A stretch of 64,000 nt of DNA from contig CM076847.1 in the NCBI GenBank assembly GCA_039519185.1, forward strand, positions 91,360,360 to 91,424,359, read 5' to 3'. Below are positions 45,942 to 58,758 of this stretch, in pieces. The notes beneath the pieces are model-generated. The model searched no databases, was not told where the DNA came from, and saw only the letters and a program-made list of their open reading frames with translations. The position numbers and the translations under genes were made by a program. The stretch's first letter is position 1. Each line of letters opens with the position of its first letter. The DNA is from Astragalus membranaceus (Eukaryota > Streptophyta > Magnoliopsida > Fabales > Fabaceae).

Positions 45942-48852
45942 AGACAGAGAGAAAGAATGGCTCGAGGAAGAAGAGAAGTGAAAACAGAAGTGCTAAACTG
46001 AATCTCGTTGGATCTGTAACTGAATCAAATTGTATTAAGTGATGAATTACAAAACAGTTTATATATCACTGCTTCACTATATTGCTAAACTGAAATCAGA
46101 AAATTACAATAGTAAAATGGTAAAATGTAAAAGCAGTAAAATGACCAATGTGACCTTGAATTAATTACAACATTAAAAAGATGTGATCATGAACATACAA
46201 AATACCTTGCAAGTGGCAAAAAATCATCAATCTCTGCTGCTTTTCCTTATCAAATCTCTGAAAAAGTGGGAAAAAATCAACCAATGTAATTAACAAAAGT
46301 GGCATCATAGAATGTATTATTCTTGAAGTACTTCTAAGTCATTATTGGTTTATGCAGCAAATGTCTTTTGATGACAACATGTTGCATATTTTGGTAGGAA
46401 ACTGATTTTCTTCCATGAAAATTGATGCTATCTAATCATAAACTTAAGATTATGAATTTAAGACATGGTATTTCAATGAAGGATTAAAACTAAGTAACTT
46501 ACCCAATCTAAGCTGTCTCCATCAATTATGCTATTGTCTCAATAGCTTATCCATCAATGGCAGGTAAAGAAAGCGTTATATGCTCAGTTTTCACGGTTGG
46601 AAGTTGAGGCTTACGGCATAAAGGCACCCCATTAAACTCACTAATAGTAAAAAAAATTGTACACATTGGAGAAATTAGCAACACATTCAAGATATCTAAT
46701 CAGCATTCAATAATAAAGGACTGGTGATAAACAGAATACACATGTTAATTTGAAGAGAAAGTTAAGGTCATGAGATGAGAATGGAAAATCTTACATGTCT
46801 TCTTGCTTAAAAAGATGCCTCTATCTGATGCAATATTATCCAACAAATTAGAATGACTTGACTTAACATCAGATATTGGATATGCCTCTATTTTCTATTT
46901 TTGTTGGTTACAAAAATAAGTTAGGCATGCATCAAGCCAATGCTATGAAGAACCATTTAACCCCTAAATACTAAAGAGAGGATTATAGCCATTAAACTAC
47001 CCACCAATTTTCCTTGTTATATAAACAATATTCCTAACCCTTCTAAGTTTAGACAAATCAAATCATCCAAGGCACAAATTATACAATATTGTATTGTATA
47101 TTAGTCTAAAATGTACTTATTTACTAAGCATGGCATTGTTAAGTCTCCAACCTTTGTAAATGTAAAGAAGAAAAGTGAAGATTCAAAAGCGTCAAAGGTT
47201 GAAAGCTTAAAAACATAACTGCAGAATAAAAAGTAGTTAACAAAGCTAGAGTATTTGTTAAAATAAACAATTATAAAACTGGGGAAAACAGAAATACTTC
47301 ATTGTTTATAAAATTGGGGAAAACCCAAATGCAGAATTAGTTTGGTCATACAAATTGAATTAGTCTGATCATGCAAATTAGTTTGGTCATACAAAATACC
47401 AAAATATTTATTCACAAAAGGTACATAAAGGCTTATATGGATAGCCTATTTACATAATCCTAACAACTCTGTTGAACCCTGTACTACTTTTCTGCATATT
47501 TATTCATCATGGCCGAAATTAAAAGTATTGGATTAGAGGGACCGTAACAACTTGGCAATTTGTTAGGGAAATAATCAAAGGTAAGTGCAACTCTAATGAC
47601 AAACCCAAGAAAGAGCAAAATATTCAACCTTAATTGTTGATATAAATGAATGAAGAGGTAACAAAATAGTTGGTAAATAAACATGACTTTCAATGAAACA
47701 TTGCTAAAAAGCATTAAGCTACGGGAAAGACCTTTCCAAAAGAATTGGTTCGGACTAAACTACTTTGAACACTTGATTGAACTTTGTTCTAAAAGTCATA
47801 AAACCCTTTCAATGACTTTCATTTGAAGAGGCCTTTGAAGCTTGGAACACTAAAAACATACATCATGTATACAACTTTATTTTGAAGATAGGTGATAATT
47901 AAGCATCCAAAAGAAATGGAAAATAAGTATGACTTACAATGTAACTTTGCCAAAAAATATCTACCTAAAGGTGCATTTGGAGATGGCCAAAAATCTACTA
48001 ATGTGAGATGGGAAACTTAAACTGCAAGTAGCAGAAATATTGCAAATAAAAGCTCCATCAGCATTTCAAATAACACAAAAACAAATATTCATGTAAAAAT
48101 GCTGACTAATTAACACCTAAAGGGTTTAAACTACTCGATTGTCATCTTTCTAAGTATAAATTAGTAAAAATGCTGATTAATTAAAACCTAAAGGGTTTTG
48201 AAACTAAAGTTTAGAGCTTGAGGTAATGAATCTAAAAACTTAACAAACAAAGTGTAAACCCTTAACAAAAATATGTTCTGAAAATGTGTAAACCCTTACC
48301 AAAAAGTTGTAACAGGTTGAGGTACGTTTTTCAGTTGGAATCTCTTAGTCTTTGTGGCCAATGTCATTGTTAGATCTGCAAAAAGGAAGCCAAAAAGTGT
48401 TAGAAAGTAGAGTTGTAATGTGTTTAAACAGAAAAAAAGTTGGAGAAATGGTGATGTGGAAAACAAAGGTTAGGGTCTGGTGCCTTCTCCCGTTCGTCTT
48501 TCTCCCTGTCGGTTCTCCTCTCTTTCTCTTTAATGCGAGGAAGGAAAAAATTGCTGCTCTGTCTCTTCTTTCTCTCATTGTTCAGCAGCTTTTTTGGGTT
48601 AGGGGGGAAGGAAGTTGATGCTCTTTCTCTCCCGTTCCCATTTTTCTCTCTCGTTCTCGTCTTTCACTCTCCTCCCGTTTTTGAAACTTCGGAAAGGGAA
48701 GACATGACAAAAATTTGAATTCGGGTATTGAGAGAGGAGCAAGAAAAAGATGAAGAAGATGGGTTTTGAGAAGAAGATAGGAAACCGAAAATTGAAATGA
48801 AAGAGATGAAGTGAAAGAAAGGGAAAAATAGAAGAGAAGATGAGAAAAGAGA

Positions 48853-48888
<36 letters not shown>

Positions 48889-49127
48889 GGTGAGAGAGAG
48901 AAGAGGAAAAGGAGAAAAGAGAGAATGGAAAAGAGAGAGTAAAAAGGGGAAAATAGGAAGAGAGGAAAAATTGAAATTGAAATTAAAATTAAAATTTAAA
49001 AGAGATAGCAAGAGGGGGAAAAATAAATGAATTAGATGAAAATGACTCTTTATCCTCAAATAATCTAGGTGTCAATGTTTTAAAGTGGCCAAATTGGTAT
49101 TTTCAGTTGTGGGTTATTTGATTAAAT
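45942..49127 (+). repeat. 3184-bp tandem duplication, copy 2
   Basis: By eye the copy is identical to copy 1 apart from the GA microsatellite (29 nt instead of 27, near 48858-48886), which shifts the offset from 3184 to 3186 and changes the low-complexity frame that crosses it. It ends at the shared ATTAAATAGA, beyond which the sequence is unique (TATTAGATTAGATAG). Confidence 0.97.
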
Positions 49128-50359
49128 AGATATTAGATTAGATAGATTAGACTACTACACATGAAATATGATCAATGAAGCCATTACATTTAGACTGTTT
49201 GGAGACCATAAGGACACAACCAACCCGATCACAACGACCAAACATCCAAAGTAACAGTAGCTTCAGCACCCTTGTCCTGAAAAAACAAGGCAAGCTGGTA
49301 GCTGGAGGGGTCGTCGGAAGAGTTGTCACCTCCAAAGGTCTTAACAATCACCATATAATGCACCAAAGTCCACAACCAAGTGCTTAGGCAGCCAGAAACT
49401 CTATGAGGACTTTTAACGAACACTAGATATGCATCTTTAGGCAAAAAAAGTCTAAACCCCAAAACAAAAAACAGCCTTCCCATAGAGATTTCAAAATAAA
49501 GACCATGACAAGCAAGACCAGAAACTCATGATACAACCATGGTGGCTTTCGAGGTGGCCTGATCGGAGCCAAGTCCATGGGGTGAGGAATCACCAAAAAC
49601 AAAACAAAAACCTTAGGATTGGGAGAACTCACCAACACATTGTTACCCTTCGATGGAGGTGGCTTTGGTGGGGGTCACAACGACACCGTCATGAGCAAGG
49701 TGCAGGTCCGAGGTGGAAGGAGCAGATCGCCAGTGAGAGAGCTAGATCCTAGCAGCAAATGGAGGACCGTTCCATGGGTAGGTGGCGATGGGGTCGTCGG
49801 AAGGTTTAGGGGCAGCAAGCTCGCGAAGGGTTTGGGAAGGAAGGTCTGAGCTGTTGTGGTGGCGCCAAGCTTCTATGGTCGATGGAAAGGGGGTGTGGGA
49901 GAGTGGATGGTGGGTTTGAGGTGATGAAAGGTGGAAGGGGTACGAGGATTTGGTGAGGAGGGGTTATGGTGGGGATGGGGAAAATGTGGCGGAGGGAAGG
50001 TAGAAACTCAGCAGCAAACCCCAATTGGTGGGGAGGAGAAGAGCCTCCAAGAAGAAGGGGATAGCCTCCATGGTGGAGGGGAAAGCCTCCACTAACCCTA
50101 GGGTTGGGAGGAGAGAAGATGATTCTAGAGAGAAGTGGGAGCTTCTCTCTCATCATCGATGCCAAGAACGATGATGAGAGAGAAGGTTACATGTTAAGGA
50201 CAACTACTTGTAGCTATTATAATATTCTATACTTTGATTTTTTTTTTGGTGCGATTCTATACTTTGATTTTGGTACTATTCAAAGTAATTAAGCCATGTA
50301 TTTTGACAAAAAAAAAAAATAAGCGATGTATATCTTCACTACATATATCTTGGGGGAAA
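49128..50359. other. G/C-richer stretch, no gene recognised
   Basis: Base composition rises in G and C between about 49500 and 50170 and there are competing frames on both strands (up to 119 codons at 49806-50165 on the minus strand, Pro-rich). The codon content is repetitive and no domain is visible. A LINE 5-prime region or a captured fragment is possible. Short A-tracts and a repeated TTCTATACTTTGATTTT lie near 50225-50320. Confidence 0.4.
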
Positions 50360-51244
50360 ATCAAAATTCAATAATGTTATTCAGCCAAATTTTGTCAGCC
50401 AAATAGAGCCATGTACGGAATACGTGTAAATACGGTGTTGGGACCCAGTTTCATTTAATTGAAAATTAAAACAATTGTTTAATTTTTTAAAAACAAAAAA
50501 ATCAGTCATCCCTCGCACAGTCAGTCTCGCATCCCTCACAAGCGTTAGGGTTCTGCAACTTCATCTCCGCCATTCTTCTTCTCTTCATCTGCCTTACTGA
50601 TCCCTCTACCTCGGTTTCTCCTTCCTCTCTTCCAAACTACAAAACCACGAGAACACCCCAGGCACCGGTCTCTTCTCTATTCCTCTTTGGTTCTTGTTCT
50701 TTCATTTTGAGTTTCATTTGCATCTCTTTTATTTGGGTTTATTTGTATGATTTGGTTTTATGTCCCAATGATTGGTTGAGGAATTTTGAAATCTGAAACT
50801 TGAAATCTGAAATCTGATAGGATTTTACTCATGATTTGGTTTTATGTCCCAATGTTTTATGTCTACAATAGGATTTTACTCATGTTGTGTGAAGAATACA
50901 TAGTTTGGTGTTGTGCCACTACTGGTCATTAGTGAAAGTAATAGGCTTATAATGGTTTAATGCTTTGATTGGTGAGAATAAGAACCCCATTCTCTTGACT
51001 TTGTTTTTAAAGAAAATGAAATAGTTTGGATGAAAGGTTAGAGTAATTACTAGTTAATAGTAATGAACACAAAAGCAGGTTGTTATTAGTTTATACGCTC
51101 ATATGAGTATGTGACTAATGCAACTTCAATTTTTTGAAAGAGTATATAAATTGAATGTAACATTCATGCATACTTGCTCAGAGGGTAGTTATAATTGATT
51201 TCTTCTAAATTTGGTTTGTAATGTATAATTTGGTCTACTATTTG

Positions 51245-51400
51245 AAAACTGTCCAACAAGTTGAGCTCAGAACTTGTAGAAGCGTGGTTGATGGGGTTCT
51301 ATTGAAACTTTTAGAGCATTTTCACTCTTTAGAATCACTTATAGTTCATGATTGTAGTAGTAGACAGAGTTTGGTATACTTTTTATTTAATGCATGTCTA
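51245..51400 (+). pseudogene. LRR-like gene fragment inside the Mutator-like element
   Basis: A plus-strand open stretch reads VQQVELRTCRSVVDGVLLK, LLEHFHSLESLIVHDCSS, with the spacing of leucine-rich repeats such as those in F-box/LRR proteins. Nothing upstream or downstream extends it. I cannot name the source gene; a captured exon is the likeliest explanation. Confidence 0.35.
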
Positions 51401-51706
51401 ATTTGCTTAAACTTGATTTTCATTTATTTATGAGAGTGACTGAATAATACTACTGTTTAGTTTTAAATAAAAGTCCATTCTTACTCTAGTTTTTAAAACT
51501 TAATGTTAGTTTAGTTACAAATTAATTATGGTATGCTATTTGGTCTGAGATTGAAGGCGGGCATGGAAGAAGAATAAGATGTAGGTCGCACGTAACGAGG
51601 CGCAACAATGTTGGCAGTCACCGTTGACGGCACTGGGACTCACCTTTGACGTGGTGGTTTAGGCCTCTTGTAAGTTCTTTCTGATTTGTTTTTTGTTCTT
51701 TTATTT

Positions 51707-51930
51707 ATGAATGTATTTGATGCTTATTTTTTGGAATTTCTTGTTGCTGCTTGAATCTATTGCAATTCAAAAATGGTTCTTTTGGTTTCTTTTCTAAGTT
51801 TGCCAAATTGTGGTTGCCTAAGAGATTCTTAACAATTATTCATTCTTGCTTTTTAACTTACAGGAACATGGAAAGCATTAGTCTCCAAGAAAGGTCCAAA
51901 GGTAAGTACACTGAAAATTGCTAAATTGAA
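51707..51930 (+). repeat. inverted duplication, left copy, with a 38-nt exon-like insert
   Basis: This segment recurs on the opposite strand at 59260-59446 with only a few differences. The left copy has 38 extra nucleotides (51864-51901) that lie exactly between TTACAG and GTAAGT, and start GAACATGGAAAGC. The right copy joins TTACAG directly to GTAAGT. Confidence 0.85.
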
Positions 51931-52442
51931 GACATATTAAGGATTTTAGTTCGAGGAATCCCTTGCTTGTGAGATGACATTATATAAGGTCCCTAATTAC
52001 ATTTTAGTTCTTTTATTATCATATCATTAGAAGTTATTGTGATAAATTTGAGAACAAATGATGTTTGCATATATGTTTATGTTCAATTCTTTTTTCCAAT
52101 TGATGCAAGCACTTTGAGTTTAACCTTTCAAAAACTTCACCCATCTGTTTAATAGAGTTAGCCCATTACATTTTAAAATTTTCCATCTTCATATCCCACA
52201 ATTAATGCTTCCTCATCTTTTGGGCTGAATTAGCAAGTATCATTCTTCATAAATGGCACTTTGTATATAGTCATCTTTAAGTATTACTTTTGGCATATTT
52301 TTGGGTCACATTTTGTTCTCTTCATGTGGCACTAAAAATGAGATTTTTTTAGTACTAGTTGTGATGGGATTTGGAATTTTAAATGGAACCTTAATTGGCA
52401 TTTTAAATTTGAGGACGAAATTCGATTCTGTTGGCTTCTATC

Positions 52443-53306
52443 CTATGAAGCTCCGATACTTCAAAAATGGAGACGTACCCGTGTCGGATACGTATCCGAT
52501 ACCGATACGCACCCGATACTTCCCGATACGTACCCAAAGAGTATCTAATAATTTTTTAATTTTTTTTAAAAAATATTTGACTCGATACTTTTCAGATACA
52601 TCTTTGATACTTCTTACCAACTAAGGATACTTCTCAGATACTTTTTCGATACTTCTTACCAACTAAGCACATGATTGTCACTCATATATGATACACTTTA
52701 ATACCTCAATAACTAAAAGACAAAATTATATGTTTTTTCGTAATACAATAATAGAAGAAATATCACATTGTGATATGAGTGGTATAAATATACGTAACTA
52801 TCTCTACTTGATAAGATCACAAGTATTTATTTCTACAATGTGATGAATATATATTGACTAATGATACGCTTATGTTTTATTGACCAATTACGTACTAATA
52901 TGAATATATTAGTCTATAAAAAGTCATCTATTTCTGCCACTGACTATTCGTATTATACGATTTCGGGTGGTCTCAGTTACTTATCCACCATTACTTTTTA
53001 TGACTAGTCACTCATACATAGGTGTGTCGGTTGTCCTCTTCCTTTCATCCATATATTTTGTGTGATTTTTTTTATCTATTTGGGCAGTTTTTTTTCATAT
53101 CTATAAAATGCAATATTTCAGTTTTTCATCTTTGTTTTTTTCTATTTGTATTTCTATTCTATTTTATTTTTTGTTATGTTTTTATATATTTAAATTTTAA
53201 TTTAATTTTTTATTAAAGTATCTCAGCCGTGTCGTATCTTGATTTTCAAAATTTTCCCGTATCCCCGTATCCGTATCGTGTCGTATCCCGTATCCAGACT
53301 TCATAG
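52443..53306. mobile_element. non-autonomous hAT element, 864 bp
   Basis: The ends CTATGAAGCTCCGATAC and GTATCCAGACTTCATAG are inverted and flanked by a perfect 8-bp duplication, CTTCTATC (52435-52442 and 53307-53314). Subterminal regions are full of CGATAC/GTATCG blocks. This end type is widespread among plant hAT derivatives. The AT-rich middle has no coding frame. Confidence 0.9.
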
Positions 53307-53719
53307 CTTCTATCAAGTGATTTCTTTTAGATTTGCATTCAGATGATTATTCTAGCAATCATTCCATGTGCTATTCAACTGCAAATACTTTAAACAAAGT
53401 GCATGCAGTCTACTTACTATGTTTTGTCACTCACTACCAATTTGTTTTATTACTCACTAATTTATTTTGGCCTCTAAGGTTGCAATTTGCAGCTACTAAT
53501 TTGTACTTTAGTGTTTCTGCAGGTAAACAAATGTTGTAATTAAGAGTCTTTTCTTATACATATTGCCGTTATTCAACTGACACAAATCTATATAAAAAAG
53601 GATTCTATTGGATCCTATGCATTTACTTACAAATGTAAGTAAATGTAAGTAAAATGCATAGGATTAATGAGTAAAATGCATAGGATTCAATACATTTTGT
53701 AAGTAAATGTAAGTATAAA

Positions 53720-55300
53720 GTTGGTTAATTTGTCAGCTTAATGAGTTAACCACCTCCCCCACCCAATTAACCAACTTTTGTGATAAATGACCAAGTTGTT
53801 TTGTTCTTCTTTTCCTTGTGAAGCTCATCATGCAACTAAAAGAGGGAACTACATGAGTGCCTTAGGACCCGTAACTGTCAGCATAAAGCATATGGTGGTT
53901 AAGTGTTATCTAATTTGTCACTTTGAATCAGTTAACCACTTCCCCAACACAATTCACCAACTTTTTGTGACAAATGACCAACCTGTTTCGTTCATTTTTT
54001 TCTTGTGAAACTCACCATGTAACTACAAGAGGGTATCACATGAGTGCCTTGCGACCCCTAAATTTGAGTACAAAGCATGGGGTTGTTAAGTGTCATCTAA
54101 CTTGTCAATTTGAATCAGTAAACCACTTCCCCCATACAATTAACCAACTTTGTGTGATAAATGACCAACCAGTTTCGTTCATTATTTCCTTGTGAAACCA
54201 CCACGTACCTATAAGAGGGTATTACATGAGTGTCTTGGGACCCCTAAATATAAGCACAAAGCATAGGGTAGTTAAATGTCATCTAACTTGTCAATTTGAA
54301 TCGGTTAACCACGTCCCCCATACAACTAACCAACTTTTTGTGATAAATGACCAACTTGTTTCGTTCCTCTTTTCTTTGTGAAACTCACCATGTAACTCCA
54401 AGAGGGGTACTACATAAGTGTCTTGAGACCCCCTAAATGTAAGCAAAATGCATAGGGTGGTTAAGGTTCATATAATTTGTCAGCTTAATGAGTTAATCAC
54501 CTCCCCTACCCAATTAACCAACTTTTTGTGATAAATGACCAAGTTGTTTCGTTCTTCTTTTCCTTGTGAAGCTCATCATGCAACAAAAAGAGGGAACTAC
54601 ATGAGTGCCTTAGGACCCGTAACTGTCAGCACAAAGCATATGGTGGTTAAGTGTCATCTAATTTGTCACTTTGAATCAGTTAACCACTTCCCCAACACAA
54701 TTCACCAACCTTTTGTGACAAATGACCAACCTGTTTCGTTCATTTTTTTCTTGTGAAACTCACCATGTAACTACAAGAGGTTATCACATGAGTGCCTTGG
54801 GACCCCTAAATATAAGCACAAATCATAGGGTAGTTAAGTGTCATCTAACTTGTCAATTTGAATCAGTAAACCAATTCCCCCATACAATTAACCAACTTTT
54901 TGTGATAAATGACCAACCTGTTTCGTTCATTTTTTCCTTGTGAAACTCACCACGTAACTACAAGAGGGTATTACATGAGTGCCTTGGGACCCCTAAACAT
55001 AAGCACAAAGCATAGGGTAGTTAAGTGTCATCTAACTTGTCAATTTGAATCAGTAAACCACTTCCCCTATACAATTAACCAACTTTTTGTGATAAATGAC
55101 CAACCTGTTTCGTTCATTTTTTCCTTGTGAAACTCACCACGTAACTACAAGAGGGTATTACATAAGTGCCTTGGGACCCCTAAATATAAGCACAAAGCAT
55201 AGGGTAGTTAAGTGTCATCTAACTTGTCAATTTGAATCGGTTAACCACGCCCCCTTACAATTAACCAACTTTTTGTGATAAATGACCAACCTGTTTCGAG
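53720..55300 (+). repeat. ~187-bp satellite with a 4-unit higher-order repeat
   Basis: The marker TGA(T/C)AAATGACCAA occurs at 53781, 53968, 54155, 54341, 54529, 54716, 54903, 55090 and 55276, giving spacings of 186-188 bp. Units one and five share variants (GTCAGCTTAATGAGTTAA before them, AAGCTCATCATGCAAC inside) that the others lack, and unit two matches unit six, so a 748-bp block of four units was itself duplicated. The 73-codon frames in each unit are not genes: 187 is not a multiple of three. Confidence 0.95.
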
Positions 55301-55639
55301 GCAAAGAATTCATCATTGATGCATGACAACTATTTTATGCTCGAAGCAACAGTGCTGAAAGTTGTAACTGTATATGACAATGAATTCATCAATGTATTTA
55401 AACTAGTTTAGATTATGATTGGTTATGGAAGTTTTAGTTGTTAAGTTGTTGACCAGACTAATTTGTTAAGTTCATCAATGTGTCTATTAAGTTGTTAAGT
55501 TGATGATTAGGTTCTGTTGTGTTGTTAATTTTATGTTAGTTGTTGAATTAAGATACAATTTATGTTAAATTGTGGTTGGACTGCAGTTCAGCCATGTAAC
55601 TTAATAAAATTGTATAATCTCCACTAGTAGTATCGTGTT

Positions 55640-56355
55640 GAGTTGTACAAGGCATAAGTTGGTCAAATACAAGCCTAATTTGTCAGTTTGAACAAGTTAA
55701 CCACTTCACCCACGCAATTAACCATCTTTTTTTGAGAAATGACCAACCTGTTTTTTTCACTTTTACCTTGTGCCGTCCACCATGAGACAACATGAGGGCA
55801 CTATATGAGTGCCATAGGACCCTTAAACAGAAGCCAAAGACATAGGGTAGTCAAATAAAAGCCTAAATTGGCACTTTGAATCAGTTGACCACCTCACCTA
55901 AGCAATTAACCATCTTTTTCTAAGAAATGACCAACTCGTGTTTATCTATTTTTGCTTGTGACATTCACCATGAAACAACACCAGGGAACTATATGAGTGC
56001 CATAGGACCCTTAAACAGAAGCACAAGGCATTGGGTGGTCAAATAAAAGCCTAATTTGTCAGTTTGAATCAATTGACCACCTCATCCACGCAATTAACCA
56101 TCTTTTTTTGAGAAATAACCAACTTGTTTTTTTCACACTTTTACCTTGTGCCATTCACCTTGAAACAACACTAGGGAACTATATAAGTGCCATAAGACCC
56201 TTAAATGGAATCACAAGGCATAGGATGGTCAAATAAAAGTCTAATTTGTCAGTTTGAATCAATTGACCACCTTAGCCACACAATTAACCATCTTTTATTT
56301 AGAAATAACCAACCTATTTTTTTACACTTTTGCCTTGTGCCATTCACCATGAAAC
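55640..56355 (+). repeat. diverged array of the same ~187-bp satellite
   Basis: Four more units are spaced 186-191 bp apart (ACCATCTTTT...GAAAT at about 55720, 55906, 56097 and 56288). They share the order of landmarks with the first array (GTCA.TTTGAA, TTAACCA, AAATGACCAACC, CACCATGA, GAGTGCC, GGACCC) but are clearly older or a separate subfamily. Confidence 0.9.
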
Positions 56356-56359
56356 AACA

Positions 56360-56770
56360 TGAGGCTTTTAGAACGCCCTTATCTAATGTCCCAATAAATA
56401 CACAGTCATATTCCCTGATGCTTTTAGACTAACGTGGGTTGGTTATTGTTATATAAATATTGGTGAATTGCGTAGACATCTTGGTTAAAGGTCTTGGCTA
56501 CTTAAATGAAAGGACATGAGCTAAACCCAATGCTACTTTCCTTTATATCAGGGTTCAGAATGCTCTTATCTGGTGTCCCATGTGAATACACAGTCATATT
56601 CCCTAATGCTTTTGGACTAACGTGAGTTGGTTATTGTGTTATAAATATTGGTGAATTGTGTAGACATCTTGGCTAAAGGTCTTGGCTACTCAAATGCAAG
56701 GACATGAGCTAAACGCATTGCTACTTTCCTTCATATCAGGGTTCAGAATTCTCTTATCTGGCGTCTCATC
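56360..56770 (+). repeat. second ~187-bp tandem repeat of unrelated sequence
   Basis: Two full units and the start of a third: GA(A)..CTCTTATCT(G/A)(G)TGTCCC at 56371, 56557 and 56746, period 186-189 bp, with matching internal landmarks (ACACAGTCATATTCCCT, GGTCTTGGCTACT, GGACATGAGCTAAAC). The sequence is not obviously related to the preceding satellite although the period is the same. Confidence 0.9.
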
Positions 56771-56818
56771 GAAATTGACAAATTAAATAACATTTAATCA
56801 CCCTATACATTGAGTTTA

Positions 56819-58753
56819 TGTAACACCCCCTTTACTAATAACTATTATTTAGTTAATTTAAAAATCAGAGTTCGCAAAAACCGTTTTAATGCAACCACGA
56901 GAGGGTGTCACATTTAAAACACCAACGTATTATATCTCTGAAAAATAATATATAAGGTCATGGGGTGCGTAATACATAGCACCACAGTCAATATAAAGTT
57001 TAAAAAAACATCGCGGCGGAATAATCACCAAAATTCACCATATCAAATTACATCCCGATAATAGAGTTCAACATCAATTAAAATAAACCAGTAAGCTAAA
57101 AACGCCCCACCCCGGTGCTACGTATCAGAGCTGACTCGACCCACTGGAGAGAAGGTACTAGATCACCTTCACCCGCTATCACCTGCACGTTGCCGACATG
57201 AGAAGCAACATAAAAGCAGTAGGGTGAGTCTCATTTCATAAGTAATAACATATAGGATCAACAACATATAGATCAAGCAGCTAACAACACCAATACACAG
57301 CTGAAATAGCACACCATTAGTTTATATCAATCACCGACAACACCGAAGGTATATGCACTGCATGTGATGCAACCCAACTCCTAGGGCATATGCATGTGGA
57401 TCCATTAACACCAATTATCTTGCCTTGAGGGCACTCACCAAATAAGGCCGAAGGCTTCTGCTCACCAATAAAATAATATTAAGGCCGAAGCCTTCTGCTC
57501 ACCAATAAATAATAATAATAAGGCCGAAGCCTTCTGCTCACCAAAATATGCACATGACCATGAGACTCGAGGACCATGCAACATACACACACAAAACACC
57601 ATAGCCACGGTTATCACACACACCAACATCAATTCAGCTCACCAGTAATTATTTAGCTCACCAATAAGTAATTCAGCTCACCAATAAGTAGTTCAGCCCA
57701 CCAATAATTATTAAGTATTCCGCTCAACAAAATATTCTACTCAACGACATTTAATAAATATCCCGCTTACCAATAAGTATTTCGGCTCACTTTTAAAATT
57801 AGGAAATAGCACCTTTAAGATTAACCGCAACACCAGCATTTAATTAATAGTAACAGCAACATAAAAAGCACCGTATAATAAGGCCGAAGCCTTCTGCTCG
57901 CCAATCAAGTTATAATAAGGCCGAAGCCCTCTGCTCACCAAAATACGAACAGTTTTCTATAATAATTGAAGACAACAATTTTCCAAAAGTATTTTAGGCT
58001 AACACCAAGGTTCAGGTCGCACAAGGTGCAGGTCGCATGTCACAGGGTAGGTCGCATGTTCACATGGTTAGGTCGCATATCACATGGCTAGGTCGCATGT
58101 TCACATGGTTAATTAGGTCGCATAGGGCAGCAATCTAACACTTAGCATACAAGGTCGTAACAAGACACAATTCTTTTATGTTTTATCAGTTTCAGCAAGC
58201 CATTATGGACCACCTAGGCACGCACACCCGTTCGCAAATCATCAACAAATTCAAGTATTCAATCATCACAATATAACAATTTAATTAGCAATTCATCTCT
58301 ACGACCTGACTACTATAATTGTTAATTCAATAGGCTATTAATTAAGAAAGGAGAGCCCCCTAACCTTTTGATATTGAAGAACACACGGCTTCAGCGACCC
58401 TCCAAGACACCAACAATTCCTAGCCCCTTTCTTTTTCTCTCCTTCAGTCTCGCCTCTCTTCTAGTTTTTCTTAGGGATTTCGTGAATGCCTAATCAAAAC
58501 CCTAGGTGAGCTCTCTTATAGCGCCTAGGTCTAATGTTATGGGCCATGGGCTATTTTAATTAAATCACTTAAGCCCTTTTCATCCAGTCCTCTTATTTTA
58601 TTAAATCTAATTACTAACAAGGCCTAAACACACTTATTTATTATTATCTTATTTTTACCACTTAATTTATATAATTAAATCTATCAAATAAATCTAACCA
58701 AATAAATCACCCAAACAATTAATTAAACATTTAAATAAGATTGGGGCGTTACA
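56819..58753. mobile_element. solo LTR, 1935 bp, with 5-bp TSD
   Basis: It starts TGTAACACCCCC and ends GGGGCGTTACA and is flanked by a perfect 5-bp duplication, GTTTA (56814-56818 and 58754-58758). It is a homologue of the solo LTR at 33601-36059 (shared GCTACGTATCAGAGC, CACCTGCACGTT). Its own tandem repeats are AAGGCCGAAGCCTTCTGCTC units (57440-57545 and 57885-57945), AGCTCACCAATAAGTA units (57640-57780) and TAGGTCGCATGTTCACATGG units (58010-58125). Confidence 0.85.
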
Positions 58754-58758
58754 GTTTA

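Noticed and set aside
49806..50165. 119-codon Pro-rich minus-strand frame
   Set aside because: No recognisable domain, competing frames on the other strand, and no splice partners; a G/C-rich composition effect is more likely.
53787..55278. A row of similar 73-codon frames that could look like a small-protein gene family
   Set aside because: They are one frame through a 187-bp satellite whose period is not divisible by three; they have no promoter or stop spacing of their own and overlap each other.
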